A DNA stretch of 64,000 nucleotides from Cutaneotrichosporon cavernicola. Its lineage: Eukaryota; Basidiomycota; Tremellomycetes; Trichosporonales; Trichosporonaceae. Position 1 is the first letter of the stretch, and every line of letters starts with the position of its first letter. A model generated the notes under the pieces. It saw nothing but the letters and a program-made list of their open reading frames with translations, had not been told where the DNA came from and did no database searches. The stretch is taken from assembly GCF_030864355.1 (NCBI RefSeq), contig NC_083398.1, forward strand, positions 2,208,746 to 2,272,745. The letters are read 5' to 3'. This document shows positions 34,384 through 46,700 of this stretch, piece after piece. The translations under genes were made by a program, and so were the position numbers.

Positions 34384-35536
34384 ATGCCATGGGAGCTTGA
34401 TCACCCCCACCTCACACTTCTTTCTACCCCATTTCCAGATGTTCGGCACGTCTGTCAAGTTTACCCTGTCCCCAACGCCCAGCCGCCATTTATGAGGAAA
34501 GCGGCCTTCACCAGTCAGCCTAGCACTTCCAAGCGCGGCAGGTCCGTCAAGAGCGAGTCGATCTCAGTTGGACAGCAAACGCGCATCAGCAAACGGTTTT
34601 TCCGCATTCCCTTTCTTGCCATAGGCGTTCAGTTCGAGTATGGCAACATTCACCCCGACAACGTGCTCCGCGGACTCGTCGAGCGCCTGTCCCTCACATC
34701 CTCTTCCAGCCCGACATTCGCACCGGCATGGCAGGCTGCCCTTGAGGGAACCCAATTCCTTAACCGTCACCGACTCCTCGTCGCCCTAGAAGATGACAAG
34801 GGTGCCATCCTTTGCCAGCGCGAGCTGGCATTCGCGAGCATGTTCCTGCTCCATCCTAGCAAATTTGACACGGCTCCGGAGATCGCTCTGTCCGGGTGGT
34901 ACCGTGCCGAAGGCCTGACAGGGATTACGGACTATGGCCTGTCCAACAGAACTCGTGCGCTCGCCATGATGGAGCTCAAGGAGCTCAACAAGACATGCAT
35001 CCGCAGCTTGGTTGATGAACTGAGTGGCGCCTCCGCCGCGATAATATCACCCGCTCACCCGAAACCCGCACCGGTCCCACAGCTAGCCAACCTCACCATT
35101 ATCCATGGCAAGGCCACTGGCTTTCAAGACAAACAAACCAGCACGGACGCTGGCCAGATCTTGGAAGAGATGGTGCCCAACGAGACCTCCTATTGCTTAT
35201 ACGGGGCTGTCCGTGAAGTAACGTTGACAAAGATGACTTTGCCCACCATCATTTATGTGTCGCAAGTGATCCCCTGCCAAGGCATTGACCGAACCATTAC
35301 AAACAAGGACACCGGCCAGGCTTGCACTATCCATGTCACTCTCACAGTCCTGTACGTGGCCCTCGGCTTCGTTTCCCCTGCAGAACCGGCGCTGTTCTCG
35401 GTAAGTTCATCGCGACGATTCTTCACTTGTACCGCAGCCATTGCGCAAACCGGCGCAACACGGCTCACCACCCCAGCCCTTCCATACCCCCATGCAACAT
35501 GTACATACCGAGGGGAGAGGCTGGTCTGAAGGGTAG
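34384..35536 (+). CDS. Unrecognised protein
   Basis: Exons 34384-35400 and 35438-35536 (37-nt phase-0 intron, GTAAGT to CAG) give 371 residues; the frame is open upward to 34201, so the start is uncertain. I do not recognise a family. The central part has regular secondary-structure-like segments (RFFRIPFLAIGVQFEY, LLVALEDDKGAILCQRELAFASMF). There is no signal peptide or membrane helix. The tail after the intron is Pro/His-rich. It neighbours, head to head, the kinase-like gene, and directly precedes an orphan regulator exon. Confidence 0.55.
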
Positions 35537-35591
35537 TAACTCTCTCCTGTAGGCACGGTGTGGGATCTCTTGTGCCTTCTGAGGCCCTAAC

Positions 35592-35730
35592 TTGACAGCA
35601 AAGCTGACCAACAAGCGTGGCAAGACTTTCGCATCCTCATGGCGCTTCTCAAGAAGCCCGAAATGGACGCCGACTGGGTCAATGCGCTGACACACATGGA
35701 GAGACCAAGTGTTCCGGAACAACAATCAAC
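35592..35730 (+). pseudogene. Orphan C-terminal exon of a fungal transcription factor
   Basis: In one frame the DNA encodes KADQQAWQDFRILMALLKK followed by PEMDADWVNAL, closely like the terminal segment of the regulator at 23614-25698 (KADQQRGKIFRIVMALLK, TPDMDTAW). It is preceded by an intron-like GTGCCT to CTAACTTGACAG. Nothing upstream encodes the rest of a regulator, so it appears to be a duplicated or left-over last exon. Confidence 0.7.
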
Positions 35731-35861
35731 GCATGCTGGATGTAGTGGCATAACGCGTACCACCTTACCACGGAACTGCTTTTCGTTGCTATCACGTGAT
35801 CTCTCATAGGTTAGCCATGAGTCCCTCTGTACTTGGGTTCCCACGTAGAGAATATAGTGTC

Positions 35862-35944
35862 CGAGTATCACATGATGGGAATGAGGACACGGGTATCACG
35901 TGATAGGAACTAGGACACGAGTATCACGTGATAGTTACGAGGAC
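35862..35944. repeat. 28-bp tandem repeat with TCACGTGA boxes
   Basis: Three units with period 28 (starts 35862, 35890, 35918), each with core CGAGTATCACGTGATAG; the first has ATCACATGAT. The palindromic ATCACGTGAT is an E-box-like site for bHLH proteins. Confidence 0.75.
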
Positions 35945-37547
35945 TTGTTTCCCACGATGGACCCCACCTCCGACTACTTGGTCAGTAGTCGAGGTAGTTT
36001 GGTTCTGTAGGCCACGTGCGTGTAGGACCACGTGTTGGGTTTTTAGCTGTCGGAACCTGCTGGTAAGGGATGGATAGAACAATGGTACGGTGGGGGATTA
36101 TGTACGTGATAGCGGGAGAAGATGGCGATATACAGGAGTGGCATTCAGGGTGCAGGGTTGAGAAGTGCGCACTCCTTCCTGCAGCAAACTTTAAGAGTAC
36201 TACAGAATTAGTTTCATCGCAACCTTGTTTCTGTAACAATTTTACCGGGAAACTGGCATGTGCGCCCAGAAACTTGATTTCCCTGCCAAGACTAGTGGAT
36301 CGGGTGCCTCTCAGGAAGGGTTCAGGTGGCTCGACGCGGGAGCGTTGTGGCGGACATTGGCCGTTCTGGCGGTCGATCAGACACTGTGCGCCAAAAGGGT
36401 CGATGTGCCACGGATCTCTCTCTCGTGACCAGACCTTGGATCATCACCGCCTTCATTACCTGTGTGTTCGTGAGTTGGATCACTTTTGTGGACGCCAGGG
36501 ATATAGGACTCAGGGTCCGGAAATGCCGGTCCATGCACCCCTCGCAAATCCCTAGCAACCCTGATCTTCGACGTGACGGCATTCCGTGCAAATTGCGTTG
36601 TGTCAGGACAAAGCGCGGTATGCCGGGGTTGGATATTCCTGCCGCCGGTATCGGCATGCTTGGCATCATTATTGTTCTTGGCGACCCACGCCGACAGGGT
36701 CAAGGTACGCGTGAGATGAACCTCTTCCGTGATGGCGGAGGCGGATGCGCGGTTGCAGGGATGCAACGATACAGGGAGGCGCGGACGCACAACCTGAATC
36801 AGAACAACGACGCGGGGGACGTGTGGTACTCCTTGTGGCACTCCTTGTGGCACTCTCCTTGTGGCACTCCTTATGACACTCCTTATGGCAGACCGTGTGA
36901 CACTTCGTCTGGCCGTTCCTGAGCCTGAGATGCCTGTAAACAAACAACTGGGATAAACTTTTTATACGGTCCAGGTCCACAAACCACTTACTGCCTGAAC
37001 CAGGCCGGTGGGTTAGGTCACTCCAGGCCCAGCTAGGAATGCTGATACTGTAAACTCGTGTCATAGGTCAAGGGGCAGAATATGTTGTCGCACAGCTCAG
37101 AGTTGGTCCGCACAACTGGGCCGGATTGGGCTACCGTCGCCTACGACTATTACGACGACAGCAAGGAGGGCCCCCGGGGAGTGGGTAGATCTGAGTGCCC
37201 CAACCAGGCTTGGGGGCCAGTTAGGCAAGTTGCACCACAACGGCTGGGCCGGGTTGGGCGAGGGCATGCGGGGGGTGCCACCCGCTTCAGACCCCCAGCC
37301 AGCTCCACGAGCTCGACCCCAGGCTCTCTGACCCCCGCTCACAAAGCTGTGGATCTTGCAGCAAGGCAACCTTGCGATCAAACCAAGGGAGCGTAGGCTT
37401 CCCGTCCATCAGTAGCTCTCACATGTTCTTCGCACGCAAAGTGCCAAGGCGTGCTGGACTGTTGCTTTTGAGCGTTTAAAAACATTGCTACATCGCCACT
37501 TCTTGGCACCTCAAACACAAACGGAGCCAAGCCAAGCAACCACCATC

Positions 37548-38750
37548 ATGGCCCTCTACTCCCCCTCGTCGTCCTCTGTCGCCTCCTTATCGGAAGTCTC
37601 CACCGCCCCGACCACCCCGGTCGCCGGTGAGGGTCCTTCGGGCCCCCCCTACGTCCTCGTACTGGGCGGCCTCGGCTTCATTGGGTCGCACACGGCCCTC
37701 GAGCTGCTCAAGGCCGGCCACAACGTCGTCATCGTCGACGACCTCTCCAACTCGTTCTCAAACGTCCAGAACTCGATCCGCGAGGCGGCCACTCTCTCGT
37801 GCTCCGCCACAGGGCAGACAATGCCCTCGCTCAAGTTCCACGAGATGGACTACTGCTCGCCGGGTCTCGCCCTCGTGCTCGAAAGCTACAACATCAGCGG
37901 CGTCATCCACTTTGCCGCGTTCAAGAGCGTCAGCGAGAGCATCGCCTCGCCCCTCGACTACTACATGAACAACGTGTGCGGCCTCGTGTCGCTCCTCAAG
38001 CTCCTCGGCTCGTACGGCATCAAAAAGTTTGTCTTTTCGTCCTCGGCCACCGTATATGGCACCAAGGCCGAGCAGGGCATCCCACTGCGCGAGGAGGACG
38101 TTGTGCACCACCCGCTCACGTACGAGCGCGACGGCGAGACCGTCACTGCTATCCCTGGCGCCATGGGCCTCACCTCCCCCTACGGCCGCAGCAAGTACTT
38201 TGGCGAAGCCATCCTGGCCGACCTCGCGTACTCGGACCCGAGCTGGAACATTCTCGCCCTGCGTTACTTCAACCCGATCGGATGCGATGCCAGTGGCCTC
38301 CTCGGCGAGGACCCCCGTGGTGTCCCCACCAATCTCTTCCCCGTCCTCGCCCAGGTCCTCACCGGCGACCGCCCGCAGCTCGAGATTTTCGGCAGCGACT
38401 GGGACACCCGCGACGGCACGGCCGTGCGCGACTTTATCCACGTCTCGGACCTCGCCAGGGGCCACATTGCCGCGCTCGACGCCAAGGTGGACGAGCCCTT
38501 CCGTACCTTCAACCTGGGCACCGGCACCGGAACCACAGTCTCGGAGGCTCTCGGCGCGCTCGAGGCTGCCAGCGGCCGCCCCATCCCCGCCGTGCGCGCG
38601 CCTCGGCGCGAGGGCGACGTGGGCTCGTGTGTCGCCGCCAACTCGCGTGCCACCACCGAGCTGGGGTGGAGCACGACCGAGAGCCTGCGGCAGAGCGCAC
38701 GTGATCTGTGGGGCTTTGTGTCCCGTGTCCGTGCCATCCGTGCGATCTGA
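37548..38750 (+). CDS. uge3: UDP-glucose 4-epimerase (Uge3-like), GAG cluster
   Basis: Single exon, 400 residues, from ATG 37548 in good context (ATCATGG). It interconverts UDP-Glc/UDP-Gal and, in the Uge3 group, UDP-GlcNAc/UDP-GalNAc, using bound NAD. The Rossmann motif LVLGGLGFIGSH lies near residue 38, DDLSNS gives the NAD-ribose binding region, HFAAFKSVSES is typical of GalE, and the catalytic pair is Tyr212-x3-Lys216 (YGRSK) with SSSATVYG upstream. NPIGCDASGLLGEDP and RDFIHVSDLA complete the family. An extra about 30-residue Ser/Thr-rich N-terminus precedes the core. It is first in a row of five genes matching the Aspergillus galactosaminogalactan locus, where the epimerase supplies UDP-Gal and UDP-GalNAc. 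Dual specificity is inferred from context. Confidence 0.92.
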   Translation: MALYSPSSSSVASLSEVSTAPTTPVAGEGPSGPPYVLVLGGLGFIGSHTALELLKAGHNVVIVDDLSNSFSNVQNSIREAATLSCSATGQTMPSLKFHEMDYCSPGLALVLESYNISGVIHFAAFKSVSESIASPLDYYMNNVCGLVSLLKLLGSYGIKKFVFSSSATVYGTKAEQGIPLREEDVVHHPLTYERDGETVTAIPGAMGLTSPYGRSKYFGEAILADLAYSDPSWNILALRYFNPIGCDASGLLGEDPRGVPTNLFPVLAQVLTGDRPQLEIFGSDWDTRDGTAVRDFIHVSDLARGHIAALDAKVDEPFRTFNLGTGTGTTVSEALGALEAASGRPIPAVRAPRREGDVGSCVAANSRATTELGWSTTESLRQSARDLWGFVSRVRAIRAI

Positions 38751-40709
38751 GGAGTGCACGTCCATCCGTTGTCGCCCCCCGCAGTGCTTCCCACCCACCG
38801 CATCGCCAGTGGCACGGGTCGCACAGCGGATCACAGGCGCGGCACGGCAGTGTGTCACTGGCAGTCGCCAGGTCGGTCGAGTGCCCAGCCTGGGCCAGAA
38901 ACGCTCTTTGTCATTTCCGCCACTTTTCCGCAACTTGTCCCATCCACACTCTCTCCGTGCGACTGAAGAACAGAACCAGGGGCATATAAAACACTAGTAC
39001 CACCCACACCCTGCTGGCGTGCGAAGGCCACCCACTACCGATCAATAATTAGACTTATGACAAAAAACCATATGGACTCTGTACTGCGTGTGACACCTTG
39101 TGAGGTCATGCGGACAATGCATCACTAGACTTTGATATGCGCATGGTTCGAAGTATACCATAGTGACAGAGCGCAGACTGACATGCCGTGACGTCGGTCT
39201 CGGGATGGCGTGTGTGCCTGGCCCGGTGGCTGCCTGGCGCTTCCTCCGGCGGCCGGTCGTCGTGCGTCAAGCATGCGTTGCTGCGCATTTGGTTCGCTTC
39301 AACTGCAGTGATATTGCCTCAGTGCGGTTGGCGGGGAAGGCCGCCGACCAGACGTCATTTCAGCGTCCCTCACGTCCGCAGCATGATGGCGGAACGGTCA
39401 CTCTCTCCGTATCCACTCCAGTGCAACTGTAGGATGCAACCGTCGTATGCAACTGTTGTACCTGCATCTCGAGTACCAAAGTACCTTGCATCGTGTGGGC
39501 AGAGACAACAAAGACGCAGAGACAACAAAGACGCAGAGACAACAAAGACGCGTCGCGTCCTCCATTCCGACTGGGCCGGCACCCTCGCCGTGATCCCCCA
39601 CCCCGGAGGGTTTCCACCAGGGTGCGAGACAGCGCATGTCGAAACGTCGGCAGCGTCCATGCCTGTTGGCTGCAAAGTGCAGTCGGGCAATCACGCACGC
39701 TTGCACGCGCGCTCACAAGTGGCGCTCGCACGCAGCCACCCAGATCGCCCCCGCCCCCGCCGCCCTATATAGGGGATGCAGCTAGCGAGCAGCAGCAGGC
39801 ACCCGCCGTCAGACGCCGGAAGTACTGCAAGTAGCCAGGGGTTGGGACCCGAATGTACCTCATCTCACCCAGGTTGTTCTTATTCGCAAGCTTACCCTGC
39901 AATGCCCAATGGCTCGGGTCCAGACAAGGTTTTACATGCCTTCTATACCCCCGCGGGTCCTATGCAGCCCTCTGCCGTCCTCTGCCGTCCCCTGCCGCCT
40001 TCTGCAGCCCTCTGCAGGCACATGCACGCCTCATTCCAGCCCAGTGCAGCCCTATAACACGCCCTATGCAAGCCCCTATGCTTGCTATACATGCCGTATA
40101 GCAAGCCCCTGTGCATGCTATTTCAGCCGTATCCAAGCCCTGCCAAGCATACAAGCCAGGTGCTTATGTCACCCCTAAGCCAGCAGCCCTAAGCCAGCAC
40201 GATGCCAGCCCTGTCCCCAGTTTGGTGCCCCCAATGCCGGCCCTATGCGGCTTTCACGATGGCGTCTTCATTTTCGCGTGTGCTCGCAAAGAAAGGGGAG
40301 TCACTCGGCCTCCAATCCCCGGTGGCCGGCGAGCAGGGCTTGTCCACCTGAGACCATGTCTGGAGAGCGGGTGTGCCTGTGGCGGCGGCGGTGGAGCCAG
40401 TAGTGGCTGTAGATATGCCAAGTAGTTCTCACGATGATCTGTTCCTTCTCCGCTGTGATCCACCGCGCGGCACGGAATATCCGCCCTGTCCCCGGTCGCG
40501 TCCCCAGTCGTGTCCCCCGTCCTCCGTCAAGCTGACGTTTATCTTCGTTGTCAAGACTTTGCGATCGCACTCTATCACAAGCCAACTTTACCCACATTCA
40601 TTTCTTAGACAACCCAAGCACCCGGCACTCGTAATCCTCCGATCCCCTCTTACCGGTGCCTCTTCACTTGTTTGTATCTTTCCCTCCTCCTTAACTCCCA
40701 CCTGCGACC
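38751..40709. promoter_or_regulatory. Intergenic and promoter region of the giant glycosyltransferase gene
   Basis: About 2 kb without a gene. A palindromic CCCTATATAGGGG is at 39763-39775, a 17-bp unit (core AGACAACAAAGACGC) repeats three times at 39503-39553, and 39960-40160 is a degenerate run of CTGCCGTCC / CCTATGCAAGCC units. A pyrimidine-rich stretch leads into the ATG at 40710. The length suggests extended regulatory input. Confidence 0.5.
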
Positions 40710-43700
40710 ATGGCGACCTTCTTCCAGCCCGGCTTTGAGGACGCCGGCGGTGTCACAAACTGCACTGTGAACGGGTTCCAGATCTTCTGCAACGCCGTCC
40801 TGCCCTCGGACCGGCTCCTCGTCGGGTGGTACCAGGGGTTCACCATCGTGCTCGCCGCAACCACATTCTGCATCCCCATCCTTTTGCATGCCCTGTACAA
40901 GCTGCTGCGGTCGCGGCGGCCAAAGGGCTATGAGCCGATACGAGCAAAGCCGAAAGAGAGCGAGAAGGAACGGGATCGAAGAGCAGCCCGCATGACGATG
41001 GCGTCGCGTCGACAAACACCGACGCACTCGCGACAGACGTCGTACTGGACGCGGCTGTCGCAGAGCCGTGTCTCCGTGAACCAGGCCCCGTCGTCGCCCG
41101 AACACACGGCAACGAGCCTCGGGCAGACGAGCCTCGGGCAAACGAGCCTCGGGCAGACGACGTTCGCGCGCTCCCAGTCCAGCATGGGCACGTACGGGAC
41201 CGCAAGCCTCCGGCGGTTCACGCAGCACGCGTACTCATCGAGCTCGGCGGGGTGGAGCACGTTCTCCACGTGGCGCAAGCCCAAGGACGACGACTCGATG
41301 GTGCTGTCGAACCGCGACTCGTTCGCCAACCTCTCGCTCCGCGGCTCGCTCAGGCACACCAAGTCGTTCACCGTCCTCAGCGACTTTGACTTTCACTTGG
41401 ACCCCGCCGAGACAAACAAGGCTGACTTTGTCGTGTTCCCCCTCCACATGCCGCAACGCAACAGCCGCAAGCTGCTTCCCGGCTCGCCCTCGTCGCCCTC
41501 GTTCGGCAGCCCCCCGCTCGCCCCGAGCGACTTCAGCCCCTGGGGCGGCAGCCCGCGCATCGGTCCGGGCACCGGCTCGGACTGGAGGCAGACGTTCCAC
41601 TCGCGACCCGGGAGCGAGTGGTCGACCAGCATGGGCCCCCAGAAGATGAAGCTCGGCGCCGTCGACCTCGACGACCTGAGTGAGGACGCGCTCTCGGTCT
41701 CCAACCTGGGAGACACGGTGACGGACCTGCTTGACCGGTTCATGGAGCTCGAACTGAACGGCTTTGCGCTGCGGTGCGCGCCAAACTCGACCGGGGAGGA
41801 GATCGACTCCCTCGTCGACGCGCTGCACTACCGCGGCTTCTCGAGCATTGTGTGCATCGACGAGGAGCACCCGGCCCTGACCGACCTCGATCTGGCCCTG
41901 CCGGCGGGCCTCATCGTCGAGAACGCGTGCATCCTGCCGTCGGGCGAGCCGCGCGACTTTTTCCAGTCGCGTCCGCTGCGCGACCTGATGGCAAACTGCG
42001 CACGCGAGCGCCAGAACCGCCCCGAGTTCTTCGTCGGCTTCCTCGACCAGTGGGAGAACCGCCCGCACCCGGCCGTAATCCGCCGCGCGATCAAGATCGC
42101 AGAGCACTACGGCGCAGTGTTCGAGCACCGCCCCCGCCTCCTCGGCTCTGCGGCTACGAGCACCCGCACGATCGGAGGGTTCGAGTACCTCCGCCGCCCC
42201 GAGATCATCGACCTGCAGCGCTCGTGGGGGTCGGACTCACGCCCCGTCGACCTCTCGCCCGGGGGCGACCCGACCCGTCTCCCGATTGCTGTCGTCGAGG
42301 AAGCCATCCCCGGCGTCGCAGACTGCCTCGCCTACAAGGACCTGCCCGAGGAGCTTGCCCGCCTGCAGTACGAGGTTCACCAGCTCGTGCCCGCGCCCAA
42401 CTACATGGCGGCGTACCGCGACACAAACTTTTGGGCCCAGGGCACGGACGGCGCCATTCTCAGCGAGCGCGGGTGCTTTCCGCTCGGTAGCGAGCCGCAC
42501 GCGGGGCACTACGATGCGATCGTCGCGGAGCAGTCGCAGCTGCGCGTGCTCGAGATGCTGCACCCGGTGCGGAGCGCGGACGAGCAGGCCATCCTCAGCT
42601 CCCTGCGCTCACTCGCCGGCGACCCTAACGCAGACATCCTCCTGCATGACCTGATTCAGGGGTTGAGCACGCTCAGCATCCGGATTCACAAGGGCCTCCA
42701 CTCGGGGTTCCGCGCGCCGGACGCTAACGCCCCGTTCTGGGGCGTGTGCGCGCCCCGGGACGACCCTGCGGACCCAACCCCGAACCCCCTGATCGACATC
42801 TTCATCTCCCAGTCCGCCCCCAACGACGCCGCCGTCGTCCTCCACACTTGGCTCGCTCACCATGGCCGCTCTCGTGTCACGCGCCTCGCCCACGAGGTCG
42901 TCCTCGAGAACATCACCGGCGGCGCGCACCCGTCCGGCCTGCCGACGTCAGTGCGAACGGCCCTTGAGGGGTCCAGCACCGCCGAGCTCCTCCTCATCCT
43001 GCAGCACCTCCGGCTCTCGGGCGAGGACACCCCGTTCGGCGCACCCATCCGGGCCTTTGTGAACGACCTCCTCATGGAAGGCACGACGAAAATGACGTGG
43101 ATGAACATGTGCGCGCGGCGTGCGCTCGACGGCTCCATGAGCATGCTCGAGATCCTCTGCCTCCGCCTCGAGCACCACGCGCGCGCGGGCGCCACGCGCC
43201 TGCCTGTCATCGTCGACCTCATGAAGCTGTACCACGTCATGGACGAGATCATGATCGACTCGCTTTACAAAGGCAACCACAAGCCGCTCAGAACACTGAC
43301 AAAGGCGCTCTTGCATGTTTACGGCCGCGAACCCGCCGCGCCCGGGGCGGGAGAGCGCGTCGACGTCGCCGCCGACCTCTTCGCCCTCATGTTCTTCACC
43401 TGCCTCCGCCGCGCAGCCTTCGAGGACGTCTACCTTGAGAGTGTCGACCGCTGCCCCGTCTTCCTCCAGCAGGCGGACCAGGCCGCTGTCTTCTCCGAGC
43501 TCTGGACACTCGGCTCCCAGTGCGAGAACTACTTTGGCATCGTCCCGCGAGAAATCGGAGACATCATCTACCACCGCCGCCAAGCGCAGCTCGAGGCGCT
43601 CGGCGGGCCCAAGGCAGCCGACCGCCAGAACAACGAGATCATGACCATGTACGCGTCCACCGACGACGCTACCCCGAAGACTAAGGAGGCCATCCTCCAG

Positions 43701-46700
43701 ATGCTCGCCGAGAGCAGTGTCGACGCCAAGCTCAGCCTGTTCGAGCGCTTCACCGTCTGGCGCATGCGCTTTGCCGCCGCGAGCGCGATGAGCATCTTCT
43801 GCGCGCCCGCCATCGTCGACGTTGTCCTCCTCACCTTTGTCGGCCGCGGTCTCTTCATGACAGCGTACATGGACTCAGCCGTGGTTCAGGCCGCGGGTTA
43901 TGCGCTCCTCACCGCGCTCCTGCTCACCGCTGGCGTCACCGGCTGGGTGGGCAGCGCCGGCTCCCACTACCTTCCTCACTACGCCTACGACAACATCATC
44001 CTGTTCCACGTGCAGCGCCTCGCGGGCGGGTTCGTGCTTGCCGTCATCATCAGCGTGTTCGGCTGCATCGGCTTCGCGGTCAGCCTCTCGGTCGCTTCCG
44101 GCTTCGTGTTCGCCGCGTACCTCATCGGCATCTCAACGTACCTCAACCTGCTCGGTATCATGAGCACGATGCATCAGCACGGCTCCCCACTGCCGTCTGG
44201 CCGCAACGTGTTCCTGCAGACGTTCCCGATCCTGTTTATTTCGCCCCTCCTCTCCTCGCTCGTGAGCGGGCACGACCTCGAAATCTACCTCCCCGTCATG
44301 TACGGGTTCCTCGTCGTCGCGCTCCTGCGCTACCGCCGGCTCTGTCACCAGTGGAGCGGGTGGATGAAGGATATCCCCGACTTCAAGGAGACCGACATCA
44401 CCAGCTGGTACACGTCCAAGGTCGTGGCCGAGAAGTCGACCGACGACGTCGCCTCACAGGCGCGCAGCGCGTTCGTGGCAGCCATTGCTAGCTACAACCG
44501 CCGCGACAAGGACATTGTCAAGGACCAGCTCGTCGGCAAGGTCGCGCGCGGAATGCCGTTCGTCGCATGGTTGTTCAAGAAAGGCGGCGCCAGCCAGCCC
44601 GAGCCGTTCACGCCGGCGTGGTTCACGGCGCTCGGCGAGGCAGTGTCGCAGCAGCGCCAGCTCTCGCGCGGCCTCAAGGACCACAGCGTCATGGCCCTCT
44701 TCCGCATCGCGCGCTACGACCTCGGGCAGAACCTCGGCTTGTTCCTTGTTGCTCTCCTCGACCGCTGGATCATGCTCGTCATGGGCGCTCGCACGCCCTA
44801 CCCCTCCCTCTACCTCGACCTGCGCTCCCGCTACGCCTTCTGCTTCTGCATCGTCTACTTTTGTCTCAGCAGCATGGTCCTCGACGCCACCCTCTTCAAG
44901 TACTGGTCCATCCGCGACGACCTGTCCCAGGAGAAGCTCGTCGACCTTGCGCACGCGCAGCGCGTCGCCGAGGAGACGGACCGCAAGCGCAAAGACTCCA
45001 TGCTCCAGGCCCTCGCCGACGTTGCCGGCAAGGTGTCCATTGTGTTCGGGATCATGATAATCCTCATGTGGCTCTTCGTCGACAACTATAAGACGATCAT
45101 CATGTTCTACATGTACATGTTCGGCTATACCTGCTGTCTGCTGTTCCAGTTCAACCGCTGCTTCACGACCAACGTCGCGACCCATGTCCGCATCATCCTG
45201 TACTCGGCTGCGATCGGCTTCGTCATCGGCATCATTCTACACGCGCTCCCCTGGACGTGCGGTTTCCTGTACAATGACCTCATCTGCCAGAACTTCGCCG
45301 CCGGAATGGCCGCGCTCGGCACGTCGCTCTTCACGATCAAGGACTGGTTCGGCTCGCGGTTCCAGCTTCTTTCTCCGAAAAACGAGAACCCCGACCCCGT
45401 CTACGTCCAGCCCCGCCTCATGACGCTGTCGACCACGGGCAAGCCCGTGTGCAAGTCCGAGATGCCGAAGAGGTTCACGAGCCCGACGCTCTGGCACGAC
45501 GACGGCACCGCGACCAGCACTCAGGTCAGCAGCATCCTCGCTACAGCACTGAACGGCGCGCGGGGCCGCACAGCATGGTCGACGCGCGTGATGCAGGAGG
45601 CGCTGAACATGTGGACCGGGGGCCGGCTCACCGTTGGCGTTCTCCCGCGCGATCAGTTCGACGCTGCAGGGCTGGGCGAGTTCTTCTCAGTGTCGTACCG
45701 TCGCAACCTAGGCCTGCACGTCGCCCTGTGCTTCTCGCAGACGGACATCACGTACACGATGCTTCCAAACATCGTCGCAGAATGCGTCGTGTATCACGTC
45801 GCTCACGTCCAGTTGGGTCTCTCCCACAGCCAGGCGCTCTTCGCTGAGAGCTTCGTGAACGGCATCCTGAGCGTGCGCTTGCAGACTGACCTGGGCCAGG
45901 TTGACGCTGGCGCGCTGAGCGCTCTCCCTCGCAAGTCTCGCAAGGAGCTCATGCTCTCGCTCTGCCTCGAGCTAAACGTCGATACCGAGTGGCAGCACAT
46001 GCCTGCTGACGCGCGTGCAGTGATCATCGCCCGTATCGAGGGCACGCCCGCCAAATACTCGGACGCGTTTACGTCGTGGTGCCAACGCTCAGAGGTCGAC
46101 GTGCAGACTGCCGACTTTGGCATCAATCTCCACATCGCACTGTACCAGAATTCGGTCCACCTCCTGGGCGACGCCGACGCGCAGCATTACGAGACCCCCG
46201 CGCGCCTGATGTCGGTCCCGATCGTGCAAGACGGCCGCCCCGCGTTCTGGAAGCGCCTACAAAGGTTCCCGTACGACGCCGTCAAATGGATTGCAATCAT
46301 CTCGGGCGGCGGCTCCAACATCGAGCGCGAGATCTACCACCTTCTGCGCGGTAAGCGCGTCCCCGTCTTCATCGTCCTCGCCATCTGGAAGTGCTGCTGG
46401 GTTGTCCAGAGATTCTTCGTCTACTGGATCCTCCTGTACCACCGCCCGACGCTCGCGCGCATCATGCGTCTCGCGACCAAGGGCGCCCGCCGCAAGATCA
46501 ACCGTAACCGAATCGTCGTAGAGCTCACGCGCCGCTACGTCACCGGCTTCGCCGCTGCCGAGGACGACGGCTCCATGAGCCTTCAGGGCTGGGACGGCCT
46601 GCACGAGTTCGACCCTGCGAAGGGCAAGCCGGTGTTCGTCGCAAGCTATGACCGCGACTTCCGCCTTATGTACCGCTCTGATGGCGGCTCGGCCATGAGC

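Larger units (their letters stand above)
35537..37547. other. Repeat- and relic-rich intergenic region
   Basis: Contains the orphan regulator exon (35592-35730), a 28-bp tandem repeat (35862-35944), and a scrambled repeat segment 35949-36007 shared with 58949-58998. A 12-bp tandem run (CTCCTTGTGGCA) occupies about 36830-36890. At 37475-37482 a TTTAAAAA lies 66 bp before the epimerase ATG and may act as its TATA box. Confidence 0.55.

Noticed and set aside
36326..36922. 198-codon frame in the 36-kb gap
   Set aside because: Runs through a 12-bp tandem repeat, overlaps a similar minus-strand frame, and has no family signature.
37082..37396. 104-codon frame just before the epimerase
   Set aside because: Low complexity and no motif; lies in the probable promoter of uge3.
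39763..39775. CCCTATATAGGGG as the gtb3 TATA box
   Set aside because: It lies about 935 bp before the ATG, too far for a simple core promoter unless the leader is very long; kept only as a note.
41235..43583. Long minus-strand open frames opposite the giant glycosyltransferase
   Set aside because: They are products of GC-rich codon bias in the real plus-strand gene; composition is Arg/Val/Gly-rich with no domain signatures. The same holds for 44454-45185, 46257-46901 and 47559-48866.
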